DNA of 64,000 nucleotides, taken from NCBI GenBank assembly GCA_022828595.1, contig JAKGHH010000002.1, forward strand, positions 70,280,383 through 70,344,382. The letters run 5' to 3'. Within the stretch, counting starts at the first letter, position 1, and the number at the start of each line of letters is the position of its first letter. The notes below the pieces were generated by a model. The model saw nothing but the letters and a program-made list of their open reading frames with translations, did not search any database and was not told where the DNA came from. The translations under genes and the position numbers were made by a program. Below are positions 10,846 through 22,397 of the stretch, one piece after another. Source of the DNA: Nelumbo lutea. Taxonomy: Eukaryota; Streptophyta; Magnoliopsida; Proteales; Nelumbonaceae.

Positions 10846-11796
10846 CTAGTAAGTTGCATGTTCATGGTCGCTTGAGAAAGCTTCATAATTTGGCAGATCC
10901 GAAGAGTTCCAATTACCGTTCATTGGATTTGAATGAACGGTTGGTTGGTCTTGGTTTACGGGTTCTAACCCTTGAAACTGTGTTGCAGACCACATAAAAG
11001 TCGAACCCACCACCGGAGAATTCGACCAGAACATGTCTTGAACGGCCAACTCCTCGGCCGGCAACGGTTGCAAAGCGTAAGCATTAGAGTCTAAGCTTGT
11101 AAACTGAGAAATTCTGTCTTGTTGGCCATTGTTCATGTCGAATTCACTATGGAAAGCCTGGTGGACATCAGTCAATTGGGTCTCAGAGGACTGATCAGAT
11201 TGAGACTGAGACCCAACCATACCAACCATACCAAGTTGATGATGTGAGAACTCCACCTGATCAGTCTCATGGTTTGAATTATTGGAAACGCTCGGAAAGT
11301 CAAGAGGGGAATCGAATTCTCTTGTCAATTCAGGCATTTGGATTCCGTGGTCAGACTCCAGCCTGTGATTTAAGAACTTGGCATAGAGAACTGCAAGATC
11401 GATGTTAGAAGAATCAGACCTTGTTGCTTCAGCAGATGCAACCGAGGCGCCACCATCGGGCAGAGCACGACCAGACACCACCCCACCACCGTAAACCGAA
11501 TTCCCAGTTAAACCACGGTCCGTGGATATCCGGACTGACTTCCCTCGACGATTCTTCCGGCAACCTCCGCCGACGGGCACGTTACGAAGGGATCCTCCTT
11601 TGGTCCAGTATCTTCTACAGCCCTTGCAGAAGTAACGAGGCTGTGTTAAGCTGTAATTGTTATAGTAGCAGAACTTAGTGTTGGCTGAATCACACCGAGG
11701 ACAATTCGGTGCTAATTCCACATTAGGCTTCCATCTCCCATCCATCACCATGGGCCTAGGTGGGCATGGCACCTGTTTCTCCCCTTCTGTAAACAT
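10846..11796 (-). CDS. Dof-type zinc-finger transcription factor
   Basis: This encodes a plant-specific DNA-binding one zinc finger (Dof) regulator, a nuclear protein of a family that binds AAAG core sites. The 351-codon minus-strand frame opens at 11907, but I prefer the methionine at 11796. That start gives 316 residues beginning [11 protein letters not shown] and is preceded by CTAGGGTTTGTG, typical of a 5' leader. In the long frame the finger is Cys69-X2-Cys72-X21-Cys94-X2-Cys97, with [39 protein letters not shown] and GGGCRKNRR, so the Dof domain is intact. The remainder is Ser/Gln/Asn-rich with few recognisable motifs, as usual for the family, and ends [14 protein letters not shown]. 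No intron is needed. The finger resembles the DOF3.5/DOF1.2-like subgroup, but I do not assign an orthologue. Both starts keep the whole domain. Confidence 0.93.
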   Translation of the reverse strand: MFTEGEKQVPCPPRPMVMDGRWKPNVELAPNCPRCDSANTKFCYYNNYSLTQPRYFCKGCRRYWTKGGSLRNVPVGGGCRKNRRGKSVRISTDRGLTGNSVYGGGVVSGRALPDGGASVASAEATRSDSSNIDLAVLYAKFLNHRLESDHGIQMPELTREFDSPLDFPSVSNNSNHETDQVEFSHHQLGMVGMVGSQSQSDQSSETQLTDVHQAFHSEFDMNNGQQDRISQFTSLDSNAYALQPLPAEELAVQDMFWSNSPVVGSTFMWSATQFQGLEPVNQDQPTVHSNPMNGNWNSSDLPNYEAFSSDHEHATY

Positions 11797-12440
11797 CACA
11801 AACCCTAGAAGAGTCCTCTCCTCTCTTTCTCCTCTCCCCTCTAGGAAGGTTGTGAGAGAAGGGGAAGCGTAGGCTATATGTGGGTGAGTGTATGGAGATG
11901 GGTTCACTCACATGTGTGTGAGATTGCAATGCATGTATTGATGTATTGATGGTCGTTAGAACTGAGAACAGTGGGCGGTTCCGGGACCGACGGACCGTTA
12001 AGGGTGACGATGTGGAGTGGGGGACTGAGAATGAAAAGCTTCCGTAGGCGGATGGGCTGTGTCGGTGTCCATGACACGTGGCAACATGTGATTGGATGCA
12101 GGGTAGAAATGTAGGGGCAAAGACCTCTGGAGTCGGGACACCCCAATTCAGGTTTCTTTCAGGGAGAGCAGACAGGGTTTGATTCCGTAAAATGACTAAA
12201 ATGACCTTTTGGTTTGTAGATTCACAAGATGGGTGTTCTCAGTAATTGCATTGATTGTTGAGGGCAGTTGGGTAAAAGGAATGGGTTAAGGGGGACCTTG
12301 AACCTTGACATAACGTGAAGTTTCTTGTGCACGTGCAGGAGCGGAGCGTACGTGTCGACGGAACTTAAGATGAACGGTAAAAATGGCACACGTGCGAGAC
12401 TCTGATTTGGAATGTCTTGAGGCGGCACGTCAGCCTCGAA
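11797..12440 (-). promoter_or_regulatory. Dof upstream region with a cluster of ACGTG (G-box/ABRE-like) motifs
   Basis: Upstream of the Dof start (to the right on the plus strand) there are CACGTG cores at 12075-12080, 12330-12335 and 12389-12394, plus ACGTGTC at 12350-12356. A TATA-like ATATAG lies near 11876-11881 on the minus strand, about 80 bases before the preferred start codon, followed by a C/T-rich leader in which CTAGGGTTT directly precedes ATG. CACGTG/ACGTG cores bind bZIP and bHLH factors in plants; regulation by them here is inference. Confidence 0.45.
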
Positions 12441-12641
12441 CTTGGGAACAAGGGCAAAACTGATAATTCAAGCAGCCAGCAGATGTTGATCTCTACTCTA
12501 ACCTCTTTACGTAATTATGGAAAATTACTTAAACCACCGCTAGGTTTCTTGTAATGCTATGACCACCCCCTCCAATTTATTTGTTTCACTACTTTATTTA
12601 TTCCACCCATACACAAATAGTTGTTATTTAGGCCCTTTTTA

Positions 12642-13307
12642 GTACCGTGTCGTTTGCCAAGTCTTTATAGAAAGACCTTCTACCAGCCCAATTGTGAACA
12701 CACATATTAACCTTTTGGGGTCTTGCTTTAAAAACAAAGGCCATTTGGTAAGTGGTTCATTCTAATGGGTTTTTAAAAATCCATTTAGAGGCTATTTATC
12801 CATCATGCAGAAAGACCAAATAGCTTCATTTGAAGCTTTTCAAAATTTGACGCTTTAGGTCTTCTTGGGTCTTTCCGTACATACGTCTTCTCACCTTTCC
12901 AGGTTTTAATTACCAAACGGAAAAGATCAATTTTTAGTCTTTTGAGCTTGTTGAAGCCCAAAAGACTGTGCAGAAAGACTTGCCAAACACTACTCGTCTT
13001 TCTGCATGGGCTATTGGCTTTTTAGAAGCCTGATAGCTCACATTTGCATCTTCCTCCCTTTGGTTGGAGGAAGATGTTTCCACCAAAAGACCACGACCTG
13101 AAAATATGCGGCTGACTTATTTTAGAAGCTAGAAATGGAGCTTCTCATGTTTTTTTCCTTCCCAGCTTCTTGCAAGAAGTTTGATTTGGGCTTATTATGA
13201 AGAACGACTCTAATCAAATGATCTTTGGGCTTCCAAGATCTTAATGAAAAAGTTCACCATGTCTTTTAGCTATTAGATCTTTCAAAAAAGACTTGCCAAA
13301 CAACACC
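12642..13307. mobile_element. Tourist-like element, 666 bp
   Basis: The left end GTACCGTGTCGTTTGCCAAG and the right end CTTGCCAAACAACACC form an imperfect inverted repeat flanked by TTA on both sides (12639-12641, 13308-13310). The inside has several inverted AAAGACTTGCC/GGCAAGTCTTT-like and AAGAAGTTTGAT words but no coding domain. The duplication and TGTTTGG-like ends fit PIF/Harbinger non-autonomous elements. Confidence 0.5.
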
Positions 13308-15154
13308 TTACTTTTGTTAAAACTTTTAAAAGTCCCAACCAGCTAAGTTGGGGGCTGGGCTACCTCTAATGTGTTCTCCAATTGCCTACGCCTAGCTAGC
13401 AAAAAAAAAAAAAAAAGAATGACATTTAAACTTTTCAAAAGTTTATTTTTCACATAGGGTTTTACTATGATAAGGGAAAGCTTGTAGCCAATCTACCAGT
13501 ATCATAAAAGGGGTAACCAATCAAGCATTTTTTTATCAAATTCATGGGGGGAGGGATTTGATTGGTCAAAGCCCTTTTGGTATTTTGTTAAAAAAAAAAA
13601 GCCCTTCTGGTATCATAGATTTTTCCTTTTACATTAAGGTTCAGAGTATCAAAAATAAAAGCATCTAAAAAGCAATTTTTAGAGACATATCAGGATATAT
13701 TTTGGGTGTGTTAGGGAAACTCAAATAATCCTAAAAATTACATAACTAGCATTAAATCTAAGTCTTAAATAACTGTAAATAAGTCATATACATTATTGGG
13801 ACACACTTAAGAAATGTTAGAAAACGATAGAACAACTTAAATAACTATAAATAGCATTAAATCTAATTTGATAATACTTTCTTTAATAACTTATATGTAA
13901 AGTGTAAATTATTGGGACACACTTAGGAATTGTTAAAAAATGATAGAACAACTTAAATATGCATATGCGTGATAATTCTTTGAAATCAGCATAATTATTG
14001 TTAATATTTATAAATATAATTTTAATGATTGATTTTTTAATATTTTGATTAACATTCATTAAGAAGAGAAAATGTTAAAAGTTAAAACCTTTAACTAATG
14101 TGATTATAACATGCGATTGTACGTGGTGTGATGATGAATTTGTTGTCTTTCAATCAAAAGACTTAAGTCTTTCTTATTTTGATTTTTTAATTTATAACAT
14201 AAAAATTATGGGTCAAGTCTTAGCTCATGTTGTTATTGGGTGTATGTGTGTGTTCCTTTGGTTTTTACTTTTTTTTCCTTGTGTTCTAGCTTTGTATTTT
14301 CTTGCACCAATTTGATGAAGTATCCTTTTCACAAAAAAAAGAAAAGAAAAAGAAAGATTAAAGAAATGTAATGTAGTTAATGAAAGAAGAGAAAATTAGG
14401 AGAATTTAATGGTGTATTAATGAGATGAGTTAATGATAAAAATAAATTTGAATTTGAATTTGAATTTATATAGGAGTGAGAAAGGAAGTTAATAAGAGAT
14501 GATAGCAATTAATAATAGACAGAATTTAAATATGAACATATGTAAAAAAATCCATCATATAATTATTGGTCTGATAATTAAGTACATATCAAACAATATA
14601 TATTTATAAAAAGTTGAAAGCAGCTTTATGAAAAAAGAAAATAAAATAAAAACCTGAGATGGTAAAATTATATTTGGTGTTTATGCATGAATATAGGTGA
14701 AGGTGATTTTATCAATTTCAACATATATATTGGAAGAAAAACTTATAATATTTTATAGTAAAGGACATTTGGTGAAATTCTTATCTATGTCTTAAGTCTG
14801 TCTCTTCCTTGACAAACCGTTGTAGTTGTAGTTAGTGGCCAAAAGGGTGTATAAGTTATTAAGTAAACTAGAGAGGTGGAGTAGGTATTTGAATGGGACC
14901 CCGGTGGAGTAGTTAAGTAGCTTACCCTTCAATTTATTTACTTATTTGGTTTGGAAATTGGGATCCACTATCCTAAGTGTTAAGTCTTAAAGACTGATAG
15001 TTTTTATTTGATTTAAGAGACAAAATTAGGTTTGATTTTCAAATAAACAACAGACCTTAAGCAGCAGAAAGACGCCTACAACACTTTTGAAAGCATTTAT
15101 ATTAATTTGCTGTATTTTAGATAGAAAATTAAATTAAATTTGATTTATGACTTA
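13308..15154. other. Intergenic DNA with a short tandem duplication
   Basis: A block of about 54 bp starting ATTATTGGGACACACTTA is present at 13792-13846 and again at 13908-13961, both ending GAACAACTTAAATA, about 115 bp apart. Otherwise the stretch is AT-rich, with poly-purine tracts (14330-14370) and short GAATTT repeats (14450-14466). No gene is supported. Confidence 0.55.
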
Positions 15155-15334
15155 TGCTGTGTGTTTGGTTGCAATGTAAATAAATTTGCACTGATGCAAA
15201 ATCATGACAGTGCAAATGATTTGAATGTAAATTCTAATCTATTTTTGTTTCAAATGTTAGATTATTTTGTTTGATTGCAGTGCAAATACATTTGTACTAG
15301 TGCAAATAAATTTGCACTGCAACCAAACACAGCC
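15155..15334. mobile_element. Tourist-like MITE, 180 bp, long TIRs
   Basis: The left end TGCTGTGTGTTTGGTTGCAA and the right end TTGCAACCAAACACAGC-like sequence are inverted repeats that extend about 40 bp inwards, with AAATAAATTTGCACT in both arms. TTA flanks both sides (15152-15154, 15335-15337). It is a strong hairpin, with no coding content. Confidence 0.65.
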
Positions 15335-17116
15335 TTAAGGGAAGCAACAAGAATTTTAGAGCTTGAGCGCAGCTACATAATTGGCCACATGGCAGATTAA
15401 GACTGTTGCTGGTGGTCTGAATGATGAGGATGCAAATATCTCTACCTCCCACTTTCATGAGATCCCCCCACCCTCTGGTTAGCCTTCTGTTTCACAACAA
15501 TGTTCCTCAGTCAAGGTTTTGCAAAAGAGATTGGGTACCAACTTCCCTATTGGACCCAAATTTTACAGAGAGTCTATATTTAGGCAACAAACTTCAAAAT
15601 GAGTGGTTCTGAATTGTGATGATCTGTCACCTGGCTAATTAGATCCCATGCACAGGTGACTCTGCATATGACCCAATTTAAGCTTTAATTTTGTTTACGT
15701 TTATTTTAAGAGCATTTTAGTCCAACACATAAAGAAAGCAATGTTTTAGAAAATAAGTGGATTAATTTGTTACGCTGAATGATGGTTTGGTGTCACAATC
15801 TAGGAATATTGACAAGGCATCAAGGATCTGCCCTAAAATCAGGTTTAAGGCAACTTCAACATAAGTTAGAAAAATATCTTCTACTTATGAAGTGGAAGTG
15901 GAAACTTAGAATCACATCAATAATCTAAATAAAAGGCTATTTTGTTTAATAAGTGCCCAAATCTCTTATCAATTACCCTTTAGAAGCAAACCATCACTAT
16001 CAGTCACCATCATGGAGATTAAGAATAAGTTAATTACATCGTATGTGTGTTGTTTGAGAGAGAGAGATTGTCTTGCTTTAATTCCAATATATTTTACATC
16101 TTTTAATACTACAGATTTTCTTTTACAAATAGAGAATAAAAAAGAGAAGATAATTTGAGATTTCATTTTAGGTGTTTTAGCCTGCATTTTAGGATTCTTG
16201 AGTGCTACCTAACTCTTGATGCGTTAGCATTTTCTTTCTTTAATAAAAAGGCAATAAAAGTAATTAAGCAATAGTACTTAGAAATCACTGTTGGGGTGTA
16301 TATTTGGCATATTTGGGTTGTAAATATATATTCTGAGAGCATAAGGCTTAGTTTGTTTGCAATGCAATTCTAACTTCACTTGTGCAAAAGTATGAGCGCT
16401 CCAAATAATCTGAGCATAAACGAAGTGAATTAAAACCTAAAGCATTGTAAAAGCAGAATTTGCATTCTTTTCATTTGCACTCTCATGCATTTGTACTAAT
16501 GCATTCACGGGGGTTGCCTTCTTTTTGCTTTTTTCTTTTTGTATACTTCTTTTTGTTTTTGCTTTTCATTTGCACTCTCATGCATTTGTACTATCCTATC
16601 TTTCTGGCATCATAGGTTTTCACAATTTTACAACATGGGTGTCTAAACCATGAAGCACATTTTTGTATCAGAGAATTTGCCAAAAAAAGAAACTTATGAA
16701 CATTTGGAAAAAGTTCAGTCAGAACCTAACTAATTTTCCCAACAAAAATCTAAAATGGCTTAAATTTCATTTCAAATTTTATCCAAGCCAAAAGAATAAA
16801 GTAGTTTTTCAGAGAAAAATATGCTGTATACATTCTTGGCAGCTAATTTATAGGAATTAGTATTCATCCAAAAAATTAATAAAATTAGTCAAATATAAGG
16901 CCTTCATCAACTTGATATGGTAGAGCCATATAAAAAATCTGTTCAAACTCACTTTTGAATAAGACTCTCTGTAGTACTATATTAATTAACACGATATTAT
17001 CATTTCTTGGTAACTAAGCAAATAATACTACTGTGGCTTCCATTGTAATCCATGGTTTACAAGGATTTAGGTAGAGAAAATTAATGAAACTAAATGTCAT
17101 GAAACATAAAAAAGAG
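15335..17116. other. Intergenic stretch, possible truncated Tourist end
   Basis: No gene is supported. TAAGGCTTAGTTTGTTTGCA at 16343-16362 looks like a lone Tourist-type left end, and the words CATTTGCACTCTCATGCATT recur at 16477 and 16565, but no matching right end was found. The rest is AT-rich and featureless to my reading. Confidence 0.4.
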
Positions 17117-17285
17117 ACCGAATCAGCCCCCCACAAGACTGTCCCCCAACGTCTCACAGTATATTTCCGCCGTGTATTGGGAATATCTCCCAACGATGAT
17201 ATCGTCATCTGGTATTATCATCAGAATATGTTTCCAATACATGGCGGAGGTGTAATGTAGGACATTGTGGGAGGCTGATTTGAAT
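17117..17285. mobile_element. MITE with AATCAGCC(C/T)CCCAC termini
   Basis: GAATCAGCCCCCCACA at the left and GTGGGAGGCTGATTTGAATTC at the right form an inverted pair. A second, inner inverted pair (TGTATTGGGAATATCTCC / ATGTTTCCAATACATGG) strengthens the hairpin. The GCATTGGGAATATCTCC block reappears in the MITE at 30200-30372, so the two are related. No reliable TSD was read. Confidence 0.45.
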
Positions 17286-17292
17286 TCCTTAA

Positions 17293-17418
17293 GGCTATGT
17301 TTGGTTTGGAGGAAAATATAGAGAAAGAAAGGGAAAGGTAGAGAAATATATACAATTGTATAGGTTTCCCTACCTTTTCCTTCCTTTTCCTACATTTTCC
17401 TTCAAACCAAACATAGCC
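17293..17418. mobile_element. Tourist-like MITE, 126 bp, nearly perfect hairpin
   Basis: GGCTATGTTTGGTTTGGAGG at the left and CAAACCAAACATAGCC at the right are inverted repeats reaching deep into the element (GGAAAATATAG, TACCTTTTCC). TAA flanks both sides (17290-17292, 17419-17421). This fits PIF/Harbinger Tourist MITEs. Confidence 0.7.
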
Positions 17419-18663
17419 TAAAAGAAGCCCATTTTATTTTGTTTAGTGAAAACATCCCATGAGAGTTCAACTTCTGAGGTTCTTCTTAAGGACGAAATAT
17501 ATATACGTATAAATAAAAACATTTTTCAACTGTGATTTGTTGTAAAAATCAAGCTATCATACTAATCTATTCCAAATTTTAGACCAATATATGGTTTTAA
17601 TAAACTCATAATTATCCCCATGAATTAAAGCTGTTTTTCTATCCTATATTTCGCTGTTAATGATCATGGAACTTTTTTTTAGCAGATTTGTTGGACGTTA
17701 TTCAGATTTCAAAGCAGAGAGAACAAATCCTGTATTCTCATTTGTTTTTGTTTGGCTAATTTTCCATGTTAGGACATTTTTACCCAACTCTTTTTATAAG
17801 AGTTATATACATTTGAATTAGGCTTAGTGTAAATCTACAATGAACCTCATTTTCTCTATCAATCAATCAATGAATCAATAAGTAAGTTTTACACAAATTA
17901 AAACAATAATTTCTATAATAGTTTATGAAAAGGATCAGGAAGACAGGAACCATGTGAATATAATAATATCCTTTTGACTCGGAATAAGTTGATTAATATT
18001 TGTATGTTTTCTTCATAACTCGTGTACTCATTTATGAGTTAACATTTGTATTTCTTGTTTTCTGGTTTCGTGATATTAAATCAAAATGTGAAAACGAAGA
18101 AATCAGATTGCTAGGGCGGTGATTATGAGGAATTCTTGGATCATGTGCTTCTGTCTTGGATCAAGAGAGCTGCTGATTTCATCGTCCTTGGCAATCCCTA
18201 GGTTGTTTTGGTGTCTATGTCATCGGTTGAGCCACACGTAGTCTACACCCACACAGACCACTATTATTCATAAAATTTGGATAATATTTCATTTTTGCTT
18301 TTTAAGTAGTATTAATTTAATTTAGGTTTAAGTATGTGTAAATGTGATAAACTGATAGAAGCCATGCTAGTGAGGTTATTTGATGGAATCTATAAGTGAT
18401 TTGGGAATGTTTCACATGGTGTTTGGAACAGTGATATTTCATTGTCATTGTGTTTAATTTGGATTGATCAATACAAATTTGTGAGAAATATGTTGGTGCC
18501 ATTATATGAATGTCATTTTAATTAGAAAATTTTATGTACATAAAAAATCAAATTTGATGTTTTAGATAAAAATAACTTGTACAAAAAATCTCTTTCACAC
18601 AAATTTATATTATTCAACCCAAATTACAATGGCAACATAACATCACTGTACCATACACATACA
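17419..18663. other. Intergenic stretch, nothing recognised
   Basis: AT-rich DNA with no domain-bearing frames, no LTR or TIR pair and no RNA gene visible. Confidence 0.5.
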
Positions 18664-19572
18664 TAGGGGCGTCAATTGGACTCGATTTGGTCCAACCTGA
18701 TCCAGTCCAATGTGAGTGTTGTTGCTGTGCAATCTATCTACTTCCAGTAGACGACAGGTTAGACAGATCTGCGTAGAAAGAATTAGAGAACCTGGGGGTG
18801 CTTACCCGGCGAGGTCGCTCTGATGCTTAAGTTAGTATGTGCGAACTGAAAGTGATCAGAAAGAAAGAGAGCTAGTAAGTAGTAATTGCACATACCTTTG
18901 CCCCCAAAGGGTTGAGGTCTTTATATACTAGAGTCCTCACGAGTTTTTTGGAGTGGTTTCGGGATTCTTGCCATAAGGTGGCCCATTACCGGATTAATAG
19001 GAGATGGCGTCGCCAGCCGATAAGGCATATCATTGCCGTCTGAATCGGCCGGAGGAGATAAGGTCAGCCGTTACGAAGCGTGATCCCGTGAAACGCGGAA
19101 TCCAGTGATGAAACCTTTGGGGTCAGCCAGTGGAGGTCGGTCAATATTACCCAAACTGATACCCCCCGGGTCCGACCTGTTACAAACAACGAGGTGACTG
19201 GACTTGTCCTGAGGTGGTTTTGCTTCCGAGGTGAACCTACCCCGATGTGGTTCGGTTATCCAAGCTTGGTCTTCGCAAACTTGGGTACGTTGAGATGAAC
19301 TGTCATTCTGCCATAACTGTAGTTCTGCTAGCTAGGTTGTGTCCACGTGTCCCTCTATTATTAAGTCGGGTCAAATTACCCTACATCAAGTACAAATGAA
19401 TCAGGTCCAATCCAATCCAATGAATATTCTGGACTATTCAGTTTGTTCAAATTTGTTTTAATTTAGATTAGTTCTAATCCAAACCTGGTCCATTGACACC
19501 AACCATTTGGTCAAGAGTGGTCTAATTGAATGTCTTAGGGTCCAATCCAAAACTAGTCCATTGACACCCCTA
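18664..19572. mobile_element. hAT-like MITE interrupted by a solo LTR
   Basis: TAGGGGCGTCAATTGGA at the left and TCCATTGACACCCCTA at the right are inverted repeats. The interior (GGTCCAATCCAATCCAATG, TAGTTCTAATCC) is shared with the hAT-like copy at 24415-24752. Candidate 8-bp TSDs CACATACA and TACATACC match at 6 of 8. Without the LTR at 18711-19388 the element would be about 230 bp. Confidence 0.55.
18711..19388 (-). mobile_element. Gypsy-type solo LTR (minus orientation)
   Basis: Read on the minus strand, the segment opens TGATGTAGGGTAATTTGACC and closes near CAACACTCACA. A GGGACACGTGGA block, a TATATAAAG box (about 18920) and an ACTTAAGCATC block lie in the same order as in the LTRs of the element at 35640-45938 (TGATGGAGGGTGATTTGACC, GGGACACGTGGA, ATATATAAGG, ACTTAAGCATC). 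No gag-pol or second LTR is nearby, so it is a solo LTR of a related family. A clean 5-bp TSD was not seen. Confidence 0.65.
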
Positions 19573-20343
19573 TACATACCCTTAGATTAGAAAGGTAAAA
19601 AAGGCTATACATGTTCCTCTCCATATCCTCCATTCATACAGTAAATTACTAAATTTGATTCCAAATGCCCTGATCATATGTTCAGAATTATTAGAAAAAA
19701 AGAACATTGAGATTTGGATTGTAAAAATTACTGTAACATCCTCAATGCAAAGTGAGTGTACGTAGGGCTAAGGTGAAAAATGAGAATTGAAAATATGACT
19801 AGTCCCAAAGATCCCAACCTGGTCAATGATCTTCATCAGTTCATCACCCCTCCATGTGGCAAATATAAGGTAGATAATGTAGAAAAACTCTAATTGACCC
19901 AAATATGTAGGCGAACTTTCTATTATTACTTACTGCTTAACTATTCCACTACTAGATTTTCTTTTCTTCAATGAAAATAAATTATAAACTTTTTCTAGAC
20001 AACCCAAATAGTTTGGACTGGCCCCTTTCTAGTTGTAAGGATAAAAGTGTAATTTGAATAACCACTTTTTTCCTCATTTAAATCCCTCTCATTAAGTCCT
20101 ATTTTTAAGGTATTAATTCCCATTAACATTTTTTATATTAATTCTCATTAACATTCATTGAAACCTAAGATTGATTAGAATATCCCTATATTTGAATTTG
20201 GTCCCTCTCTAATTGTGAGGACACAAATTGTAATTTGAACTATTACATTTCTCATTCAATTCCATTTCATTAAGTTTTATATTTAGGGAATTAACTTCCA
20301 TTCTTTCATTAAATCTTATATTAATTAATCATATTAAAGAAAA
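19573..20343. other. Intergenic stretch, nothing recognised
   Basis: No supported gene or element. The CTCATTAAGTCCTATTTTTA-like block (20087) and a diverged repeat of it (20262) suggest a small old duplication. Confidence 0.45.
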
Positions 20344-20890
20344 TGGTAAATTGCTTAAACCTCCCTTGAAGTTTTTGACTTGTTGAAACCTCCTCTAAAG
20401 TTTGGTAATGGCAATCACCTCCCCTTGCACTCGCTAACACAATTGCAAATGGATCCCCCTGTTAGAATCCTCTAATAAGAAGCACAAAAATGTTGAAAAT
20501 ACCCATCCAGTTACTTTTGACCAAAATGTTTGTTTTCCTAATTTTCTCTTCATATCAATCTGCCCAAGCCCTTCCAATCTCTTTTCTGAGTTGATTTCTT
20601 TTTCAAATTTACTCATCATATCAATTGCTCAAAGGTAAAACTACAACTTTAAACTCTCATTTTTTTTTCTTTTGTTGTTCATAAAGTTTGTATTGTCTTT
20701 TTCTATAGAACTCACCCTTAATAGTAATTGTATGGACAGTTGCATGCCTTTTGTTAGAGGATTTTAACAAAGGGGGTCTACTTGCAACTGTGTTAGAAAG
20801 TTTAGGGGAGGTGATTGCATTTACCAAACTTCAGTGGAGGTTAATTCAGCAACTGTCAAAAACTTCAAGGAAGGTTTCAGCAATTTACCC
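20344..20890. mobile_element. Mutator-like MITE with a perfect 9-bp TSD and long TIRs
   Basis: TAAAGAAAA lies immediately outside both ends (20335-20343 and 20891-20899). The left arm starts TGGTAAATTGCTTAAACCTC and the right arm ends GGTTTCAGCAATTTACCC. Inverted similarity extends roughly 110 bp inwards, including CTAAAGTTTGGTAATGGCAA against TTGCATTTACCAAACTT. A 9-bp duplication with long arms is characteristic of Mutator-like elements. The 547-bp element has no coding domain. Confidence 0.75.
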
Positions 20891-20903
20891 TAAAGAAAAA
20901 TAA

Positions 20904-21159
20904 GGACCCACTTGGTTTACAAGAATAGGGGTCTGGAATCGGAATCAAAATTGGTCATTCCAATTCCAGCTGTTTGGTTGGACAGAATCGGAATCCCATT
21001 CTTGGTGGAATGACCATTCCCTCTCCCTCCATTGGAATGAAATCCGATTCCAATTTATTCCAATTGATTCCAATTCTCATTATGATTCTTTTATGAATCA
21101 AACAGACTATGAGAATAGACAATTCCAGTTCCAAATCCAACTATGAATCAAATGGACCC
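20904..21159. mobile_element. Tourist-like MITE (GGACCCACTTGG termini)
   Basis: GGACCCACTTGGTTTAC at the left and the right-hand CTATGAATCAAATGGACCC are inverted repeats, with TAA on both sides (20901-20903, 21160-21162). The interior is full of GGAATCGGAAT/ATTCCAATT words shared with the copy at 4619-4887. It begins only 13 bp after the Mutator-like element on its left ends. Confidence 0.62.
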
Positions 21160-21933
21160 TAAGTGTGACACAGAATTATTGTTTTTATTGATGAGAGAAA
21201 TAAAATGCAAATTTAAAACCAACATAAAAATGGAGTTGTTTTTCTACTCTTTAACGAGTCAATAATTCAGCCTTTTGGGTCAAACGTATCAACCCTACAT
21301 GTCATAATTAAATAATAAAAAATAATAAAAAGCTGAAAGCATACAAAAGTATAAAAAACATAAAAAGAAACTTTTATAGAAAACATTTGAATACACCTCT
21401 AATATTACATATTCATCATATTAAACAAAAATAAGTGTAACAAATAAAAATAATTTTTATAGACATAAAAATATAAAAAACTATTCAATATTTTAAAAAC
21501 ATATTATTTACTATGATTATTAAAAAAAATTACAATGTGCAAAGCACGTGCATGCTTATTAATATGTTAAAAAAAGGCAATAAACATAGTATATTTATGT
21601 ATCAATAGTAAAAAGAGGCAAAGATAAGCACCGCAACTTTGTCCTGTACATGTAGTCAATATCAATCTCTTAGTTTAAGAAAATTTAGGGAGTGAACAAA
21701 AAGAAGTAAAGAAATTGGGCTAGCTAAACTGAATGCAACCTAAAGTCATCGGATTGAATTAGGATTAGGGTTGGGTTGGATTAGGGCTCACCCATTCCTA
21801 GGCTCTAATAGATCCTTTTTATGGATTCCATAGATAGGCTACAGGATCTTTCTACATGACAAAAACTTGGTATTTGAGTTTAGAAGTTCTTTCTTCCCAA
21901 TATGAAGAGCATCTTTGCTCATCAAGTTGTTTA
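21160..21933. other. Intergenic stretch, nothing recognised
   Basis: AT-rich DNA with many TAAAAAT words and no supported gene, TIR pair or LTR. Confidence 0.5.
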
Positions 21934-22050
21934 GGCTCAGTTTGGAAGGAGTAAAAATGCAAATATTTAGAGTGCAAAACCTCATATTTTGTATTGTTCT
22001 GTATATATTTACACTGCATTTTTGCATTTGTAATCTTTCCAAACTGAGCC
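21934..22050. mobile_element. Tourist-like MITE, GGCTCAG family, copy 1
   Basis: GGCTCAGTTTGGAAGGAGTA at the left and TCTTTCCAAACTGAGCC at the right are inverted repeats, with TTA on both sides (21931-21933, 22051-22053). At 117 bp it can fold almost entirely into a hairpin. The same termini, length and TTA duplications are found at 27141-27257 and 28495-28603. Confidence 0.78.
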
Positions 22051-22397
22051 TTAAGGAAGAAGGGTGAACAACCAATAATTAAAGAAAGGGTATATGTATG
22101 CAGAGGAAGGTCATACAAAGCCCCTGTACCAAAAAAAAAGGGGAAAAAAACAAAAATAGGCAAATTGTTTAGAGAATTCTCCCTACTTAGTTTGGCCATG
22201 AAGAGGAAGATTTAAGGGGATTTGGAGACCTAAAACAATTTACCACATGAAATTTGATGGGCCAAATTTGAGCCCCAAAACCTTTTTGCCACATGACCAC
22301 AGTAAAGGTATGATACAAGGATGATGTGGATTATATGATTAAATAGTTGGTGAATTTCTGATTGGATGCACACCATACTTTATGCTGCAAACAATAA

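Noticed and set aside
14100..14315. 71-codon frame resembling a membrane peptide
   Set aside because: The hydrophobic residues come from T-rich DNA; no conserved motif or gene context supports it.
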